Position numbers and translations under genes: made by a program | Notes under the pieces: generated by a model | The model's input: only the letters and a program-made list of their open reading frames with translations | The model's database searches: none | Told to the model about the DNA's origin: nothing | Source of the DNA: JBBRLA01 sp038231615 | Lineage (GTDB): Bacteria; Myxococcota_A; Polyangia; Palsa-1104; JAEUJZ01 | Assembly (NCBI GenBank): GCA_038231615.1 | Contig: JBBRLA010000596.1 | Span: 1 to 5,500 of the forward strand | Direction of reading: 5' to 3' | Length of the DNA stretch: 5,500 nt | Shown: piece by piece, positions 1-5,343 of the stretch | Position numbering within the stretch: the first letter of the stretch is position 1 | How the letters are laid out: every line of letters begins with the position of its first letter

Positions 1-159
1 ACAAGGGCGTCCTTCGAGGCTGTCCTCGCGGAGCCTGGAGGCCATTTTCCCCCCGCTCCCTCTCCGAGTTCTGGGAACTGCGTCTGCCTTCCCTGGGCGA
101 CAAGGCAAATTTATGCAACGTTGGGGTAGACTTTGTCCACAGAATCAGGTATGAAATAA
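1..159. other. Left-edge stretch without a supported gene
   Basis: All three plus-strand frames are open from the window edge to stops at 127-129, 152-154 and 210-212, so the tail of a plus-strand gene from outside could lie here. The frame ending at 210-212 includes a moderately protein-like piece (S-E-F-W-E-L-R-L-P-S-L-G-D-K), but I recognise no family. On the minus strand an ATG at 45-43, preceded by a run of six G, could start a gene leaving the window, with only about 15 codons visible. Bases from about 105 to 200 are clearly more AT-rich than the rest, which would suit a promoter region for the frame starting at 160. Confidence 0.2.
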
Positions 160-453
160 ATGAGAACAGATCGGAACGAAACGGACCACAAAGAAGCAGA
201 GCAGAAGCTTAGCTGACCCCTCTTTTGGTCCGAACGATGGGGTCCACCTCTGTGGGACGCCTCGGACGGGCTTGTCGAACTGCTCCTGCGGATCAAGCGC
301 AACCTGATCGGAGCTGCATTCGCGGCAGCGACCGGCCAGATGCCAGAACAGGTGCGCGTAGATATGAAATACGGGCGGGCTGTCCTGCGCGAGGCGAAGC
401 AGGCGCTACGGGCCGGAACGGTACGCTACGTCGCGTTCATCGCCGCGCGCTAG
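160..453 (+). CDS. Small hypothetical protein with an in-frame TGA at codon 19 (possible selenoprotein or broken gene)
   Basis: I do not recognise this family. The frame starts at ATG 160, directly after an in-frame TAA at 157-159, and runs to TAG 451-453. It is interrupted only by TGA at 214-216, giving 97 residues if that codon is read. The part after the TGA looks coding: third positions are mostly G or C and the product is helix-like and amphipathic, for example V-E-L-L-L-R-I-K-R-N-L and V-L-R-E-A-K-Q-A-L-R-A-G. No ATG, GTG or TTG lies in frame between the TGA and the ATG at codon 60, so the downstream part needs the upstream start, a frameshift, or readthrough. The part before the TGA is short, charged and more AT-rich. 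An AGG at 147-149 is a weak, distant ribosome binding site. The gene ends 17 bases from the stop of the convergent thioredoxin-like gene. There is no Cys beside the TGA, so a redox selenocysteine is much less obvious than in that neighbour. A nonsense mutation, or a frameshift joining another frame, is an equally good reading. Confidence 0.4.
214..216 (+). other. In-frame TGA codon (possible Sec, uncertain)
   Basis: This TGA lies between Ser18 and Pro20 of the small frame. A hairpin can be drawn at 226-246 (TGG/CCA, a U-U mismatch, then CC/GG, with a 9-base loop whose first base is G, 16 bases after the TGA). It is weaker than those of the neighbouring gene. A stronger hairpin at 242-258 (GTCCAC/GTGGGAC with one bulged G) has no G in its loop and lies farther away. 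Sec insertion is possible here but not well supported. Confidence 0.25.
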
Positions 454-470
454 CACAAAGGACGACGGCA

Positions 471-1337
471 TTAACGTCGATCGCCCAGAGCCCGGAGCAA
501 TTCGTCCCGGCCGGTCATCCCGACCTTCTTCCACAAAAGCTTTCCGTCAGGACTGACGAGAAGATAGGCAGGATCGCTGCGCACGCCGAACCGATCGGCG
601 ATCTTCAGCGCATCGGGGAAGTATTCGACGTGCTGCGGATCGATGCGGTGGCCGAGCAGGAGCCGCACCGGAACGGTCGCCGCGCCCAGTGTGTCAATGA
701 CCTTGGCATCAGCCAGCAGACCGCCGGCCTCGTGGGCACTGCAAAGTCAACCATAGTTCCAGACATAGACGAAGAGCGGCTTACCGCTCTCCCGTGACAG
801 CTTTTCTGCTTCCGCGAACGACGTCGCCCAGGGAATCGTCTTCTGACCGGGCAGATGACGCTCCGGCGCTACCAGCCCCGCCTTCAGAAACTCCGCGAGG
901 TCTGCCGGGGCCACGTAGCGGGTCACGCGATTGACAATCTTGCCATCGGCGGTCAGTAGAAAGAGATCGGGGCTCGACACCACGCCGTAGCGACCGGCCA
1001 GATCTTCATCGATGGTGATGTCCACCTTGACGGCGATGTACTCGCGCAGCAGGCGGGCCACGGCGGGGTCTGGATAGGACGCGGCTTCCAGCCGCGCGCA
1101 GGCCACTCAACCAGGGACCGTGAACTCGACGAAGATGGGCCTGTGTTCCGCTCCCGCCTTCGCCTGGGCCGTCGCGAAGGAAGGTTGCCACGCGACTTGC
1201 GCAGGCGCCGCGGCCTGGACAAAAGGACTCGCCACCCGGACAGGAGTCGGGGCCGGACAAGCGGAGAGGACCCCGCAAAGCAGCACCCCGGCAAGGGAGA
1301 CGCCGCGACGAGAAGAAAGTTCGGACATGGAAGACAT
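471..1337 (-). CDS. Tandem thioredoxin-fold lipoprotein with two predicted selenocysteines
   Basis: Probable periplasmic thiol/selenol redox protein of 288 residues, anchored as a lipoprotein. Residues 1-26 form a signal peptide (an Arg pair, then a hydrophobic stretch) ending in a lipobox L-S-A-C with Cys27. Domain 1 spans about 48-165: Trp50, strand R-P-I-F-V-E-F, then Sec77-V-A-C80, and the cis-Pro loop S-S-P123-D followed by strand L-F-L-L and D-G-K. Domain 2 spans about 168-288: Trp170, strand K-P-L-F-V-Y-V, Sec197-L-C199-S, and S-D-P256 followed by Y-L-L-V and D-G-K. The domains align with a constant 120-residue offset (9 identities in the 27 residues before the Sec), so this is a tandem duplication. 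The two TGA codons (1109-1107, 749-747) are the only interruptions between the start and TAA 473-471, and both sit at the catalytic position of a thioredoxin motif with Cys just downstream. Start: ATG 1337 follows GGATGG by 5 bases; 1352, 1346 and 1328 are alternatives that keep the signal peptide. Family knowledge: Sec replacing the N-terminal Cys of CxxC is a recurring theme in bacterial selenoproteins. The redox partner is unknown. A doubly mutated pseudogene is the alternative, and unlikely. Confidence 0.85.
716..742 (-). promoter_or_regulatory. SECIS-like hairpin for the second UGA
   Basis: In the transcript GCAG pairs with CUGC at the base. After a two-base bulge (GU) on the 3' side, UGCC pairs with GGCG (one U-G pair), leaving the nine-base loop CACGAGGCC. 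Loop guanosines are the 16th, 18th and 19th bases after the UGA, within the usual bacterial range. It is less compact than the hairpin after the first UGA, so confidence is lower. Confidence 0.5.
747..749 (-). other. Predicted selenocysteine codon 2 (UGA, residue 197)
   Basis: The TGA follows Trp-Asn-Tyr-Gly at the end of the second-domain strand and precedes Leu-Cys-Ser. It is exactly 120 codons after the first UGA, at the equivalent site of the repeated domain. The Cys is at +2 rather than +3, so the motif is U-x-C-S instead of U-x-x-C. The frame stays open and thioredoxin-like for another 91 residues afterwards. Confidence 0.8.
1079..1097 (-). promoter_or_regulatory. SECIS-like hairpin for the first UGA
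   Basis: In the transcript, GCGCGGC pairs with GCCGCGU (six Watson-Crick pairs plus a closing G-U) around the five-base loop UGGAA. The first loop G is the 18th base after the UGA, inside the 16-37 base range known for bacterial SECIS elements. These sit in the coding sequence directly after the codon and bind SelB through the apical loop. The stem and loop are read directly; the function is inferred. Confidence 0.65.
1107..1109 (-). other. Predicted selenocysteine codon 1 (UGA, residue 77)
   Basis: The TGA follows Val-Pro-Gly at the end of the second thioredoxin strand and precedes Val-Ala-Cys, giving a U-x-x-C motif at the normal place of CxxC. The next codon is GTG, so automated calling may begin a false gene at 1106 on the minus strand. 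The reading frame and codon bias continue unchanged on both sides. Confidence 0.85.
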
Positions 1338-1887
1338 GTATACCATCCGCATGACGGCGAAGGCTGAGCGTAATCTCTTCCGTCCGAAATTCGCGCACGA
1401 TCTGGCAAGACTTTGCAGCGGTCGCAGACCAACCCCTACCCCACGGGATTGATCACCGTCGGCCGCGCTCCGTATCTGGATCGACGAGATGGGCCCGAGG
1501 TCAATGCGGTTCATGGGGGCGGGCCGTCCAGGGTGCCCTGGAACAATTTCGGCCGTCCTGCGTGCGCAGGAAGAAGTGGGTGCGTCAGCTCGTCGCTATG
1601 TGTGGGCGAGAATACCACGCCCTGGCGCACTGATTTCGGCCTCTATGGTTCCGGCTACGCCGGGTTGTGTAAAACAAGGGCGGTTTTGAGCCCTCGAGGG
1701 CCGGGCCGGGAAAGCGGCGATCGCCACCGCAGCCCGCATGCCCTGATCGCATCTACGTGGATCTGAAAGAAAGACTACAAAAAAACGCCTACGCCCCCCC
1801 TTCTGGGCACACCGCCCCGAACCGCCGCCGACTCACTTCAGCGGGCCGCCCCTTGTAGTAGTCCCCATCACCCTTCGCCAAGATCGC
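1338..1887. other. About 550 bases without a recognisable gene
   Basis: Frames in this stretch on both strands give low-complexity, Arg/Pro/Gly-rich translations typical of shadow frames in GC-rich DNA, and none resembles a known family. The minus-strand frame of the selenoprotein extends open to 1514, but the extra N-terminal residues do not look like protein and would place the signal peptide internally. I found no convincing promoter for the selenoprotein gene. A run of seven A at 1779-1785 (U7 on the minus strand) lies after the LysR remnant but lacks a solid hairpin before it. A short perfect palindrome is at 1690-1701. Confidence 0.5.
1690..1701. repeat. 12-base perfect palindrome
   Basis: GCCCTCGAGGGC reads identically on both strands. 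It stands alone in the gene-free stretch and has no U-run next to it, so it is not an obvious terminator. It could be a dimeric protein site or chance in GC-rich DNA. Confidence 0.3.
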
Positions 1888-2052
1888 TCAGGAAGGAGCC
1901 GGCGGATCGGTGAAGTCCTCCCACAAAGGGGTGCCGATCGCGCTCAGGTGCAGGCAGCGCGTGGTCCGGTGCATGAGCTGCACGCCGAACGCGCGTTCGA
2001 GCTGGTCCCGATCCCTCTGACGGCGAGTGGAAAGTCGCGAAGCTGAGCGCCG
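1888..2052 (-). pseudogene. Remnant of a LysR-type helix-turn-helix domain
   Basis: The open stretch between TGA 2055-2053 and TGA 1890-1888 encodes 54 residues and no usable start ahead of the conserved part. Its core, L-E-R-A-F-G-V-Q-L-M-H-R-T-T-R followed by C-L-H-L-S-A-I-G-T-P-L-W-E, matches the second half of the LysR-type DNA-binding domain, where L-E-x-x-L-G-V-x-L-F-x-R-T-T-R and L-T-x-x-G are the usual signature. A possible trace of the recognition helix (S-A-S-R-L-S-T) precedes it, followed by an unusual R-R-Q-R-D-R-D segment. The roughly 240-residue effector-binding domain is missing: the frame stops a few residues after the wing. It lies 23 bases after the ClC stop codon on the same strand. 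I read it as debris of a lost regulator. The match is by eye only. Confidence 0.5.
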
Positions 2053-2075
2053 TCAGGGCCCTTTATGGAAGATTT

Positions 2076-3935
2076 TTAACGGTTGCGGACCGTGGCGTCC
2101 AGGTAGGCCTTGGCCACGTCCGCCTCATCCAGGAACCCGATGATCTGCCCGGCCTCATCGCTTACCGGCAGCTCGCGCACCCCATGCTTGAGCATTGCCT
2201 GACTGGCCTCGCGTAGGTCGTCGTCTTCCCGGGCCGTGACCGGCTGCTGCATTACGTCCGCCGCGATGGTCCAGGGCTCCAGGTCGCGCTCGGTGGCCAG
2301 GATACGCACGCTCTCCGCGGTGATGATTCCGGTCAACGCTCCCGCCTCGTCCACTACCGGGAACACGTCTTGCCAGTTGTTGTCCGAGATGCGCCGCAGG
2401 ATCTCCCGCGCACCGGTGTTGGGCCGAAAACTCTCGTACGGGCGCCCGCGGGTCATCACCTTACCGACCGAGACATCGCTCAGCACGTCCAGTACGAAGA
2501 GGTCCCGGTGCGCTGGAGAGTCCCGCCGCGTCGGGAGCTGCGCCGGATAAAGCGACCGCTGTCGCAGCGCCACGAAGGCGATGCCCTCCGCCAGCATCAG
2601 CGGGACGAGCAGGTCGTAGCTGCCGGCCAACTCGCACACCAGCACCAGGGAGCTGAGCGGGGCGTGGGCGATGCCGCCATAAAAGCTCCCCATCCCCACC
2701 AATGCGAAGGCCCCGGGATCGATCCGCGGATCGTGCAGGACAAGCTGCGCCACCCTGCCGAATGCGCCGCCCAGAAGCCCTCCCAAGACCAGCGAGGGCG
2801 CAAAGTCGCCGGCGCTGCCCCCGGAGCCGATGGTCAGCGACGAAGCCACCAGCTTCGCCAGGCAGAGCAAAAGGAGCAACTCGACTCCCTGCCAGCCCCC
2901 CGGCAGCCAGGGGGAGCCGCTGATCGCCATCTGCACCGAGCCGTAGCCGCCCCCCAGAAGCCCCAGTCCCTGTCCCTCTGCTCCGATCCGGCGGCCGACC
3001 ACCATGATGATTGGCGTGCAGAACAGCCCCAGAAGCAGCCCGCCGAGCCCAGGCCGGATCCAGTGCGGCCCCGGCAGCGACGCCGCGATCTTCTGCACCT
3101 TGCGTAACGTCGACACGAAGACCGCGGCCAGGATCGCCACCAGAATGGCCAGCAGGCCGTAGAGCGGCAGGTGCGCCGGGACGAATGGGTAGCGCGGGGC
3201 ATGGGAAAAGAGGGTGGATTCGCCAAAGATCGAGATGACCACCGAGTAGGCGACCACGCTGCCGAGGACTGCCGGGATCAGCGCGTCGGATTCAAAGTCG
3301 TCCTGATAGAGAACCTCGACCGCCAGGATCGCCGCCCCCAAGGGCGTGCGGAAGACCGCCGACATGCCCGCGGCCACCCCGACCAGAAGCAGAACGCGCC
3401 GTTCCCGCGGGGAGACACCCAGATACCGCCCCACCACCGAGCCGATGGCGCCGCCGATCTGCATCGTCGGCCCCTCGCGCCCACCGGCGCCGCCGCTGCC
3501 CAGGGTGAGGATGGACGCGATGGCCTTGACCCATATCACTCGCCGCCGGATGACGCCGCCGTGGTGGTGGAAGGCGTCGATCATCGCGTCGCCGCCGCCG
3601 CCCTGCGTCTCGGGGGCGATTTTGGCGGTGAGGATGCCGCCGAGCAGGGCGCCCAGGGCCGGCAGCACCACCAGGAGCCAGGGCCGGAACGAGTGCATTC
3701 CGCGGAGGGCGACGACCCGCTCGCCGTGGGCCCGCAGGAGGAGGTAGCCGCCCAGATCTTCCAGGACCAGGCTCTGCATCAACTCCAGCCCGTAGAAGAA
3801 GGCCGCCCCCACAACGCCCGCCAGTGCCCCGATCAGCGCCGCGTGGAAGAGCGTCCGGCCCAGGATCTGCAGGTCGATTGTCGGCGCGGCTGGCGAGCCA
3901 GCGAGAGGGCGCTGGGGATGCTCCAGTTCTGCCAA
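2076..3935 (-). CDS. ClC-family chloride channel/exchanger with two CBS domains
   Basis: Inner-membrane anion channel or anion/proton exchanger, 619 residues from the chosen TTG start. Hydrophobic helices fill about 25-455. The ClC filter elements are present: G-S-G-G-A-G-G-R-E-G-P at 147-156... with gating Glu154 in GREGP, and G-S-G-G-S-A-G-D-F-A-P at 370-380 for the second filter segment (GxFxP form). The helix pair around F-Y-G-G-I-A-H-A-P (418-426) is also typical. The canonical GSGIP with its central Ser is replaced by Q-G-G-G-G-D (111-116). The inner proton glutamate site appears to be Val208 in V-E-V-L-Y, as in channel-type members, so channel versus exchanger is open. Two CBS domains follow (about 490-548 and 558-615), which in this family bind adenine nucleotides and regulate gating. 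Start: no ATG lies between the coiled-coil gene on the other strand and the first helix. TTG 3935 gives a short natural N-terminus but has no ribosome binding site; ATG 4250 would add 105 residues that are only antisense to the coiled-coil gene. Confidence 0.9.
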   Translation of the reverse strand: MAELEHPQRPLAGSPAAPTIDLQILGRTLFHAALIGALAGVVGAAFFYGLELMQSLVLEDLGGYLLLRAHGERVVALRGMHSFRPWLLVVLPALGALLGGILTAKIAPETQGGGGDAMIDAFHHHGGVIRRRVIWVKAIASILTLGSGGAGGREGPTMQIGGAIGSVVGRYLGVSPRERRVLLLVGVAAGMSAVFRTPLGAAILAVEVLYQDDFESDALIPAVLGSVVAYSVVISIFGESTLFSHAPRYPFVPAHLPLYGLLAILVAILAAVFVSTLRKVQKIAASLPGPHWIRPGLGGLLLGLFCTPIIMVVGRRIGAEGQGLGLLGGGYGSVQMAISGSPWLPGGWQGVELLLLLCLAKLVASSLTIGSGGSAGDFAPSLVLGGLLGGAFGRVAQLVLHDPRIDPGAFALVGMGSFYGGIAHAPLSSLVLVCELAGSYDLLVPLMLAEGIAFVALRQRSLYPAQLPTRRDSPAHRDLFVLDVLSDVSVGKVMTRGRPYESFRPNTGAREILRRISDNNWQDVFPVVDEAGALTGIITAESVRILATERDLEPWTIAADVMQQPVTAREDDDLREASQAMLKHGVRELPVSDEAGQIIGFLDEADVAKAYLDATVRNR

Positions 3936-4535
3936 CTGGCGCTGCGCACAGAAGAGGAGAAGCAAGTCCTCGATGAGCAGCGCCACAATCTGGCCACCAT
4001 CCAGGAGACGGCCGGCGACATTCGCAATCTGGTTGGCAAGCTCCCTCCCGAAGAGCAGCGAAAGGCCGAGGAGATCGTCAGCGTGATGGGCACCGCCCTG
4101 TCCAGGCAGGGGAAAATTGTCAGGGAGTACCTGCAGCGCAGCGATCACACCTCCCGGGACTTGCGCGAGCACAGACAGTCCGTCGAGCGCAGCCTGTCCT
4201 CCGTCGAGGCCAACATGTTGGCCCTGAAGGCACTGCCCGGTGCCATGCACGACCTCGGGTCGCAGATACAGAAGCTCGACAGTGCGCTGAAGGCAGTCGA
4301 TGGGAAACTCGGCATCAGCGATGGCAAGCTAACGACGCTCGATGAGAAGTTGGGCACGGCCGACAGCCGGCTGACCGGGCTGGAGGCGCAGCTCAAGACA
4401 CTTGCCGCGCGCCCGGCCTGTCCCGCCTGCGTGTCCTCCGTCCCGACCGCCCCGAAGGACAAGGGGCCCTCGAAGGACAGGACTGATCCCAAGGCGGAGG
4501 CCCCCGATCCGCCGGCTCCGGCGCCCTCGAAGTGA
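3918..4535 (+). CDS. Coiled-coil protein with Pro/Lys-rich C-terminal tail, function unknown
   Basis: A 205-residue protein with no family I can name. It is highly charged and helical throughout. Residues 11-110 are rich in Glu, Gln and Arg with regular hydrophobic spacing. Residues 113-163 form a regular heptad coil with a repeating D-x-K-L pattern (D-G-K-L, D-G-K-L, D-E-K-L, D-S-R-L, E-A-Q-L, spaced seven apart). Then come C-P-A-C (168-171) and a tail of Pro, Lys, Asp and Ala, ending P-A-P-A-P-S-K. No signal peptide or membrane helix is visible, so it may be cytoplasmic or an N-terminally truncated version of a longer protein. Start: ATG 3918 follows GAGAGG (3903-3908) by 9 bases; the frame is open far upstream only because it is antisense to the ClC gene. 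Its 5' end overlaps the probable ClC start by 18 bases in a divergent arrangement. It converges on the pal-like gene with 112 bases between. Coding on this strand, rather than the minus strand, is supported by the heptad repeat. Confidence 0.7.
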   Translation: MLQFCQLALRTEEEKQVLDEQRHNLATIQETAGDIRNLVGKLPPEEQRKAEEIVSVMGTALSRQGKIVREYLQRSDHTSRDLREHRQSVERSLSSVEANMLALKALPGAMHDLGSQIQKLDSALKAVDGKLGISDGKLTTLDEKLGTADSRLTGLEAQLKTLAARPACPACVSSVPTAPKDKGPSKDRTDPKAEAPDPPAPAPSK

Positions 4536-4647
4536 GCTGAGGCGCCTGCCTCTGCCGGCCCCGACCCTCCCGCTGCTGGCCACCGCGGGGGACTCATGGG
4601 TAACGCAAGGGCACGCCTCTCGTTGTCGTTGCTACCCGCCGGCCGCG

Positions 4648-5238
4648 TTAGTGCCTGCCCTCCTTGGGCTTGAGGGCGGCGCGCCGGTTCTTTGACCAGC
4701 ACTCTTCGTCATGCTCAGTGCAGAGCGGGTTTTCCTTGCCAAAGCTCACGGTCTTGAGCTGCGCGGGCGAGACCCCCAGCGCTTCGAGGTATCGCGCGAT
4801 CTCGGTAGCCCGCTTGTCCCCCAGCGACAGGTTGTAGTCCTGCGTGCCGCGCTCGTCGGCGTTTCCCTCGATAGTTACATGCAGCGCCAGGTCGGCCTTC
4901 AGGCAGCGGGCCATCCGATCGAGAGAAGGCTTCTCCTGCTCATGCACGCCGGTGGCGTTGAAGTCGAAGTGGATGCGGACGGTGCTGCACTCTGCCAGGT
5001 CGGGGGTGATGTCGACGCAATGGCTACGGATGCAGAGCTGCTTGGCTCCGCACTGGATGTCGCTGGTGCAAGTCTGCTCACCGCCCTGGGCGCCAGCAGC
5101 GGGCGTGGCCTGTGCGGGGGTCTGGGTTTGGATTGCCGGTCCCGAGGAGGGAATGGTGTCGTCTTTCTTCTGGTTGTGGGCGCAGCCCACCGTGTTCAGG
5201 GCGAATGATACGAGGATCGAGGTCAGCATTATGCGCAT
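4648..5238 (-). CDS. Pal/OmpA-family peptidoglycan-binding lipoprotein with Cys-rich linker
   Basis: Predicted outer-membrane lipoprotein of 196 residues that binds peptidoglycan and helps hold the outer membrane to the cell wall, as Pal does with the Tol system. Residues 1-18 are a signal peptide; the lipobox is T-V-G-C with Cys19. A Pro/Thr/Gln/Ala linker follows (about 28-52), then a Cys cluster at 57, 63, 69 and 74 starting C-T-S-D. The OmpA-like domain is about 88-190: I-H-F-D-F at 89-93, then N-A-D-E-R-G-T at 126-132, Y-N-L-S-L-G at 135-140 and K-R-A at 142-144. Asp128 and Arg143 are at the positions that contact diaminopimelate in this family. The NADERGT form is typical of Pal rather than of OmpA itself. 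Three further Cys (112, 173, 180) lie in or beside the domain, and the end is basic (N-R-R-A-A-L-K-P-K). ATG 5238 is supported by AAGGAG six bases upstream. No tol genes are in the window, so this may be one of several paralogues. Confidence 0.9.
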   Translation of the reverse strand: MRIMLTSILVSFALNTVGCAHNQKKDDTIPSSGPAIQTQTPAQATPAAGAQGGEQTCTSDIQCGAKQLCIRSHCVDITPDLAECSTVRIHFDFNATGVHEQEKPSLDRMARCLKADLALHVTIEGNADERGTQDYNLSLGDKRATEIARYLEALGVSPAQLKTVSFGKENPLCTEHDEECWSKNRRAALKPKEGRH

Positions 5239-5244
5239 GGGGCG

Positions 5245-5250
5245 CTCCTT
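5245..5250 (-). promoter_or_regulatory. Ribosome binding site of the pal-like gene
   Basis: AAGGAG on the minus strand, six bases before ATG 5238. It is the only strong Shine-Dalgarno sequence in the window and fixes this start. Confidence 0.85.
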
Positions 5251-5314
5251 TCGTTTTATGGTGCTGCGGCATTAGCGCGTGGGACTGATGACCAGTCGGA
5301 CGGCTGGCCCGCAG

Positions 5315-5343
5315 ACTATATCCTGGCATGCCTGCCCTGTCGT
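5315..5343 (-). promoter_or_regulatory. Possible sigma-70-type promoter of the pal-like gene
   Basis: On the minus strand a -35-like ACGACA (5343-5338, four of six consensus bases) and a -10-like TATAGT (5320-5315, five of six) are separated by exactly 17 bases. Transcription would begin near 5308, leaving a leader of about 70 bases before the ATG. The TATA element stands out in GC-rich surroundings. Confidence 0.45.

Noticed and set aside
471..1106. Separate thioredoxin-like genes starting at 1106 and 668
   Set aside because: The 'start' at 1106 is merely the GTG after the first TGA, and 668 is an internal GTG. Both pieces lack half a domain, whereas joining them across the TGA codons restores two complete domains.
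1338..1352. TATACA in front of the selenoprotein start as a -10 element
   Set aside because: No matching -35 at the right distance, and it would put the transcript start inside the signal-peptide coding region.
953..1432. Long minus-strand frames overlapping the selenoprotein gene
   Set aside because: Arg/Ser/Pro-rich translations without family features; they are out-of-frame shadows of the GC-rich thioredoxin-like gene.
1779..1800. U7 run on the minus strand as a terminator
   Set aside because: The bases before it give at best a four-pair stem that is not adjacent to the U-run.
3171..3917. N-terminal extension of the coiled-coil protein upstream of ATG 3918
   Set aside because: That part is antisense to well-conserved ClC coding sequence and has shadow-like composition.
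3936..4250. N-terminal extension of the ClC protein to ATG 4250
   Set aside because: The added residues are exactly antisense to the heptad coiled-coil gene and do not resemble a ClC N-terminus.
4598..4637. Hairpin GGGTAACG / CGTTGCTACCC between the convergent coiled-coil and pal-like genes as a shared terminator
   Set aside because: It needs a three-base bulge and a 21-base loop, and no U-run follows on either strand.
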